Source: Mesorhizobium plurifarium (GTDB lineage: Bacteria > Pseudomonadota > Alphaproteobacteria > Rhizobiales > Rhizobiaceae). From it: 64,000 bases of DNA. The stretch spans positions 46,915-110,914 of the forward strand of contig CCNB01000016.1 in assembly GCA_000824785.1 (NCBI GenBank), written 5' to 3'. Under the pieces are notes generated by a model. That model was given only the letters and a program-made list of their open reading frames with translations. It ran no database searches and was not told the origin of the DNA. Each line of letters starts with the position of its first letter. The stretch's first letter is position 1. Made by a program: the position numbers and the translations under genes. This document shows, in pieces, positions 60,541 through 64,000 of this stretch.

Positions 60541-60812
60541 ATGAGGCGTACCAGCTGGCGCAAGGCGCCATGGCGAACCTGAAGTCCTCCGTCTATCTCC
60601 TGCTGCAAGAGTCACCGAATGGACTGACCAATGCCGCGATCGGTCGTTCTCTTGGAATCTATTCCGGTCATGTTCGTCATCAAGGCCACATATCCCGTAC
60701 CATCCTCGCCCTGATGGAGGCGGAAGGTGTCGTGGAGCAGGATAGTGCTACCAAGGCTTGGACGCTTCGTCGCCATGCCGCCGATGCCAAAGATCACCAG
60801 GAGCAGGAATGA
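60537..60812 (+). CDS. 91-aa winged-helix-like protein (GHKL operon gene 5)
   Basis: Small protein with a likely winged helix: LKSSVYLLLQESPNGLTNAA, then IGRSLGIYSGHVRHQGHISR, then TILALMEAEGVVEQ and a beta hairpin ending WTLRR. It may bind DNA as the operon regulator or as a targeting subunit. ATG at 60537 overlaps the previous stop (ATGA) and its own stop overlaps the DUF2971 gene start in the same way. Confidence 0.78.
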   Translation: MNEAYQLAQGAMANLKSSVYLLLQESPNGLTNAAIGRSLGIYSGHVRHQGHISRTILALMEAEGVVEQDSATKAWTLRRHAADAKDHQEQE

Positions 60813-61714
60813 GTAATCCGGTCGATGCACCCGGCCGACCGGGATTACTCAAATTCTGCAGTCCGAATGACCATGCGATTTCAAATCTTCGAAGCCGGGT
60901 CATATACTGCCAGCACTATTCGCGCTTCAACGATCCCTTCGAGTTCTGGGCAGAGTTCAGGAGGGGCATGCCCGACGTGAAGACAGAGCCGGAGCGGTTT
61001 GAAGCGGCCCAAAGAGAGTGGGGTTATCAAAGCCCGGATGGGATGAATGATCCCGACACCGCCGCCTATTTCGAAGAGATGCTCTTATATGAACCGCCCT
61101 TCGAGATGATGCTGGATAAGGTCCGCATCGCCTGTTTTGGTTCGGAGCCTGACAACCTTCTGATGTGGTCGCATTATGCTGACGGGCTTAGAGGTTTCTG
61201 CATTGTCTTCGATGAGGAAGCGATCGTGGGTGCGGACCCGGAGGCCTATGTGCTCGATGTCGCCTATCTCGATCGCCCGCCCGTCGTGGACAGCTTTGTC
61301 TATGCCATCGCGTGGGATCAGCAGGAGTTCCACTTGGGGGCAATCGAGGAGACGCAAGCGCAGATTAAATACGGGCGCAAGGTCGATGAGGAACGCTGGC
61401 TCGGACCTTACCAAGAGGCGGCGGATACCGCTCTCGCCCACATGAAGGAGATATGGCAGCAGGTTTTCGGCACCAAGCCCCTGGACTGGAAATACGAGAA
61501 TGAGCGGCGCTTGCTGCTGCAGACCGATCTCGTTGGTGAAGAACCCTTGTTGCGTTCTTATCCAGCGAAAGCCGTCCGGGAGATCATATACGGTGAACGC
61601 ATGCCTCCCGCCTTTCTCGCCCGGTTGCAAACTGTTGTTCGTGAGGCCTACGGCGATATCCCCATCAGGATGGCGCGCAGATCAAACGACGCCTATGCGC
61701 TGTTTATTAACTGA
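60809..61714 (+). CDS. DUF2971 protein (GHKL operon gene 6)
   Basis: 301-aa protein with the DUF2971 pattern: LKFCSPNDHAISNL at the start, YSRFNDPFEFW, IACFGSEPDNLLMWSHYADG, GFCIVFDEE and YENERRLLL. DUF2971 proteins are frequent in abortive-infection and defence neighbourhoods, but their activity is not established to my knowledge. As last gene, coupled by an ATGA overlap (site GGAGCAGGA), it is a candidate effector of the operon. Only 57 bp separate its stop from the tRNA. Confidence 0.85.
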   Translation: MSNPVDAPGRPGLLKFCSPNDHAISNLRSRVIYCQHYSRFNDPFEFWAEFRRGMPDVKTEPERFEAAQREWGYQSPDGMNDPDTAAYFEEMLLYEPPFEMMLDKVRIACFGSEPDNLLMWSHYADGLRGFCIVFDEEAIVGADPEAYVLDVAYLDRPPVVDSFVYAIAWDQQEFHLGAIEETQAQIKYGRKVDEERWLGPYQEAADTALAHMKEIWQQVFGTKPLDWKYENERRLLLQTDLVGEEPLLRSYPAKAVREIIYGERMPPAFLARLQTVVREAYGDIPIRMARRSNDAYALFIN

Positions 61715-61771
61715 GGATGGCGCGTCCTAGCCGCGGCTGAACCAAATCATCGTTATTAATCAGGACGCCAA

Positions 61772-61848
<77 letters not shown>

Positions 61849-61991
61849 TTCCCGGAAACCGGAAAACGAACCGGCCGGTGAGCCGGCCAGCCACGGCTTC
61901 TTAGCGGAAGCCGCAGCACGCTTCAACGGGCAATTGGCGATTGTGCGGGGGGATGATGGAGGGATTGTCTGACGGATGGCCGTCGGATAGG

Positions 61992-62052
61992 GCGCTCCCC
62001 TCTCCGTCTCGGCTTCGCCGAGACACCTCTCCCCACTGCGTGGGGCGAGGAA
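61992..62052. repeat. CTCCCC-type repeat between tRNA and DUF1003 gene
   Basis: GTCTCGGCTTCGCCGAGAC (62004-62022) forms a near-perfect hairpin, flanked by GCGCTCCCCTCTCC and CCTCTCCCCACTGCGTGGGGCGAGG. Same family as 33544-33730. The rest of 61849-62058 shows no gene. Confidence 0.65.
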
Positions 62053-62058
62053 CTGGCC

Positions 62059-63000
62059 TCACCCCTCCGCCCCCGCCTTCGCCGTCTTCCGCCTTACCGC
62101 CCGTGTCGCGCGCTTCACCTTCTTCGCTGCAGTCAGCTCGTGCATGGCGTCCAACTGCATCTGCTGCATCTCGGCCAGGCGCTGCCATTGGCGCGAGATC
62201 AGGTAGTCGAGCTTTTCGTGCAGGTGGCGCACTTCCAGCTCGGCCTTCAGGTTCACCCGGTAGTCGTTGAAGGAGCGCAGCCGGTCTTTGGCTTCCTGGC
62301 GCTTCTGGCTCATCATGATCACCGGGGCCTGGATCGCGGCGATGCAGGACAGCATCAGGTTGAGCAGGATGAACGGGTAGGGGTCGAAAGCGCTGGTCGT
62401 GCCGGCAATCAGGTTGATGCCGATCCACAAAAGCAGCACCGCGGCGAAGGAGATCAGGAACCACCAGCTGCCGCCGAACTCGGCCATCGAGTCGGAGACG
62501 CGGTCGGGGAAGGAGCGGTGCTCCTCATATTCCTCTTCCGAGTTCTCCGAGATCGTGTCCTGCTTGGCGATCGATTCCACCACCTGGCGGTCGAGCTCGG
62601 AGAATTCGCCGTGCTCCTGCTGCAGCAGCTCCTCCATGTAGCGCATGCGGTAGCGGCCGAGCTCCTCGCGGCTGATGCGGGCGCCGCGCGGCAGGTCGGG
62701 ATGGTCGGAGCGGATGCGGTCGGCGAGGCTGGGCCTGAGATCGTCGACGCGCACCAGGTCGCGCTTGCGGAATTTGCGCCCCGATATCGCCGAGGGCTTC
62801 TTCTTCGGCTTGATCCGGGCCGTGCCTGGAACATGCGGTTCGCCGTGCGGCTCGGAATCCGGCACTTCCGGCGCTTCGAGGATCTCGTCGGCGGCCGCTT
62901 GCGCGTCCTCCGGCACGGTCTCCGCCTCGAGATACTCGCCGGCGACGTCGTTCTCGTTGTCGGCCTGGATCTGCGCGGATGCCTTCGGGTCGCCTGCCAT
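62059..63000 (-). CDS. DUF1003 membrane protein
   Basis: 313-aa protein. An acidic disordered N-terminus (about 1-60), a basic stretch RIKPKKKPSAISGRKFRKR, then SWWFLISFAAVLLLWIGINL and PYPFILLNLMLSCIAAIQAP as two membrane helices, and a C-terminal coiled coil (QKRQEAKDRLRSFNDYRVNL onward). This matches DUF1003, found widely in rhizobia; function unknown. ATG at 63000 begins the soluble domain; longer starts are possible. Confidence 0.85.
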   Translation of the reverse strand: MAGDPKASAQIQADNENDVAGEYLEAETVPEDAQAAADEILEAPEVPDSEPHGEPHVPGTARIKPKKKPSAISGRKFRKRDLVRVDDLRPSLADRIRSDHPDLPRGARISREELGRYRMRYMEELLQQEHGEFSELDRQVVESIAKQDTISENSEEEYEEHRSFPDRVSDSMAEFGGSWWFLISFAAVLLLWIGINLIAGTTSAFDPYPFILLNLMLSCIAAIQAPVIMMSQKRQEAKDRLRSFNDYRVNLKAELEVRHLHEKLDYLISRQWQRLAEMQQMQLDAMHELTAAKKVKRATRAVRRKTAKAGAEG

Positions 63001-63142
63001 GGTCGGTGCTCCTGTTCGAGGCTTTGCGGCTACGATACGCCAAGCCGGCGCGGCATATCCATGGTCAGTGTGAAGGTGGTGTGACCGAACAAGTTCTTGT
63101 GATGGCGGGGGGGTTGCCCGGCCCACAATCGCATAAGTCGGC

Positions 63143-63275
63143 GCTGCCCCCTCATCCGGCCGCTACGCGGCCACCTTCTCCCCGGCGGGGAGAAGAGGGA
63201 AGCGCCGGCGCTGCCAATCTCCTCTCCCCGCCGGGGAGAGGTCAGCCGAGCGAAGCGGAGGCTGGGTGAGGGGGA
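63143..63275. repeat. CTCCCC-type repeat pair before the stress protein gene
   Basis: CGGCCGCTACGCGGCC with TTCTCCCCGGCGGGGAGAA (63174-63192), then CTCTCCCCGCCGGGGAGAG (63222-63240) and AGCCGAGCGAAGCGGAGGCT: opposed copies of the family at 33544-33730. They lie in the 453-bp gap 63001-63453; the remaining 3' part has no further gene. Confidence 0.7.
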
Positions 63276-63453
63276 GCGCCGCTGGCGATTTCACGCCCAC
63301 CCCTTGGCGCAATCGTCTCCGCCGCCTGGCCTTGATCCACATCAAACTGGCCCCTGTGGTTGGCCTGATAGGCTGACTATATCGAAATCAGGCGTGACCG
63401 TTCAGGCTCCCGCCAACAGGCGCGCAGCGCCGCGCAAATGAGGGATCGTCACC

Positions 63454-63903
63454 ATGTACAAGAAAATCCTGATCGCCACCGACGGCTCCGAACTCGCCCA
63501 GAAGGGCGTCGCCCACGGCCTCGAGCTGGCCAAGGGTCTCGGCGCCACCGTCGCCTTCGTCACCGTCTCGGAACCGTTCCCGGCGCTGGCCTGGGGCGGC
63601 GCCATGGCCGGCTATGTCGCCGCCGACGAGCTGGTCAATTACGAGGAAAGCGCGCGCAAATATGCCAGCGAGCTGCTCGCCAAATGCAAGGCCGAGGCCG
63701 ATGCCAAGGGCGTTGGCTCCAAGGGTCTGCATATCGAGAACCGGACACCCGCCGAGGCGATCCTCGAGGTCGCCGGTGCGGAAGGCTCCGACCTCATCGT
63801 CATGGCCTCGCACGGCCGCCGCGGCATCGGCCGCCTGGTGCTCGGCAGCCAGACGGCGGAGGTGGTGTCGCTGACAGAAATCCCGGTGCTGGTGGTGAGA
63901 TAG
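63454..63903 (+). CDS. Universal stress protein (UspA family)
   Basis: 149-aa single-domain Usp. YKKILIATDGSELAQKGV at the start and DLIVMASHGRRGIGRLVLGS with QTAEVV at the end form the ATP-binding G-rich motif (GRRGIGRLVLGS), so an ATP-binding subtype is likely. Roles in stress survival are known for the family, but not a specific one here. Monocistronic as far as seen; the last 97 bp of the window have no gene. Confidence 0.92.
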   Translation: MYKKILIATDGSELAQKGVAHGLELAKGLGATVAFVTVSEPFPALAWGGAMAGYVAADELVNYEESARKYASELLAKCKAEADAKGVGSKGLHIENRTPAEAILEVAGAEGSDLIVMASHGRRGIGRLVLGSQTAEVVSLTEIPVLVVR

Positions 63904-64000
63904 GTCCGCCGACATTCAGGTGAGGCCGGCCCGACCTGAATCTCGACAATCCTTGCGCCAGCGAAAGGCGAGATAGGCGGCGATCCTTCGCGCCCCCCTC

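Overview
The window reads as a chromosomal piece of a high-GC alphaproteobacterium of the Rhizobiales, most likely Mesorhizobium or a close relative. The evidence is a hisB-DUF2628-hisH-DUF1330-hisA-arginase-hisF-hisE cluster divergent from hslV-GNAT-DUF2585-hslU, an RpiR-type iolR beside iolC(DUF2090 fusion)-iolD-iolE-iolB, several rhizobial palindromic repeat families in the intergenic gaps, and many rhizobial DUF families (DUF1402, DUF2585, DUF1045). The genus is inferred from gene order and repeats, not from a marker gene.

Layout. 1-4.7 kb: histidine biosynthesis (minus). 4.9-9.1 kb: hslVU protease and a lytic-transglycosylase-like protein. 9.1-11.8 kb: ferredoxin reductase, Rieske ferredoxin and desaturase-like oxygenase resembling mocF-mocE-mocD. 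12-18.2 kb: LacI regulator, CUT2 ABC transporter, inositol 2-dehydrogenase and SDR. 18.2-19.5 kb: DAHP synthase behind a leader peptide rich in Phe, Trp and Tyr and a terminator. 19.6-25.8 kb: exporter, regulators, methyltransferase, flavoenzymes. 26.4-30 kb: a second CUT2 transporter. 30.3-33.5 kb: a polar amino acid ABC transporter. 33.7-36.3 kb: phnN, phnM and a 2H phosphoesterase. 36.6-43.8 kb: the iol operon and iolR. 43.9-45.1 kb: a Gfo/Idh/MocA dehydrogenase. 45.1-51.1 kb: a minus-strand operon (IolE/MocC-like, ChbG-like deacetylase, CUT2 transporter, second IdhA) divergent from a MocR-type regulator at 51.7-53.2 kb. 53.3-61.7 kb: an accessory island. 61.77-61.85 kb: tRNA-Arg(CCG). 62-63.9 kb: DUF1003 protein and universal stress protein.

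Central metabolic theme. Two of the three CUT2 transporters, three Gfo/Idh/MocA dehydrogenases, two IolE-family proteins and the full IolB-C-D-E set make this an inositol/aminocyclitol hub. The gene types of the rhizopine locus (mocA, mocB, mocC, mocR and mocD, mocE, mocF) are all represented, in two clusters flanking the iol genes. Near-identical IolR-like operators precede the first sugar-binding protein gene and iolC.

Accessory island. An EcoRII-like restriction-modification set (cytosine methyltransferase with N-terminal HTH, Vsr, EcoRII-type nuclease) is followed, after a gene-free 0.5 kb gap with its own promoter-like region, by a tightly overlapping six-gene operon: a 73-aa protein, a GHKL-type ATPase with a polyglycine linker, two proteins of unknown function, a small winged-helix-like protein and a DUF2971 protein. 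The island ends 57 bp from the 3' end of tRNA-Arg. The GHKL operon is the best candidate here for an undescribed, probably antiviral, system.
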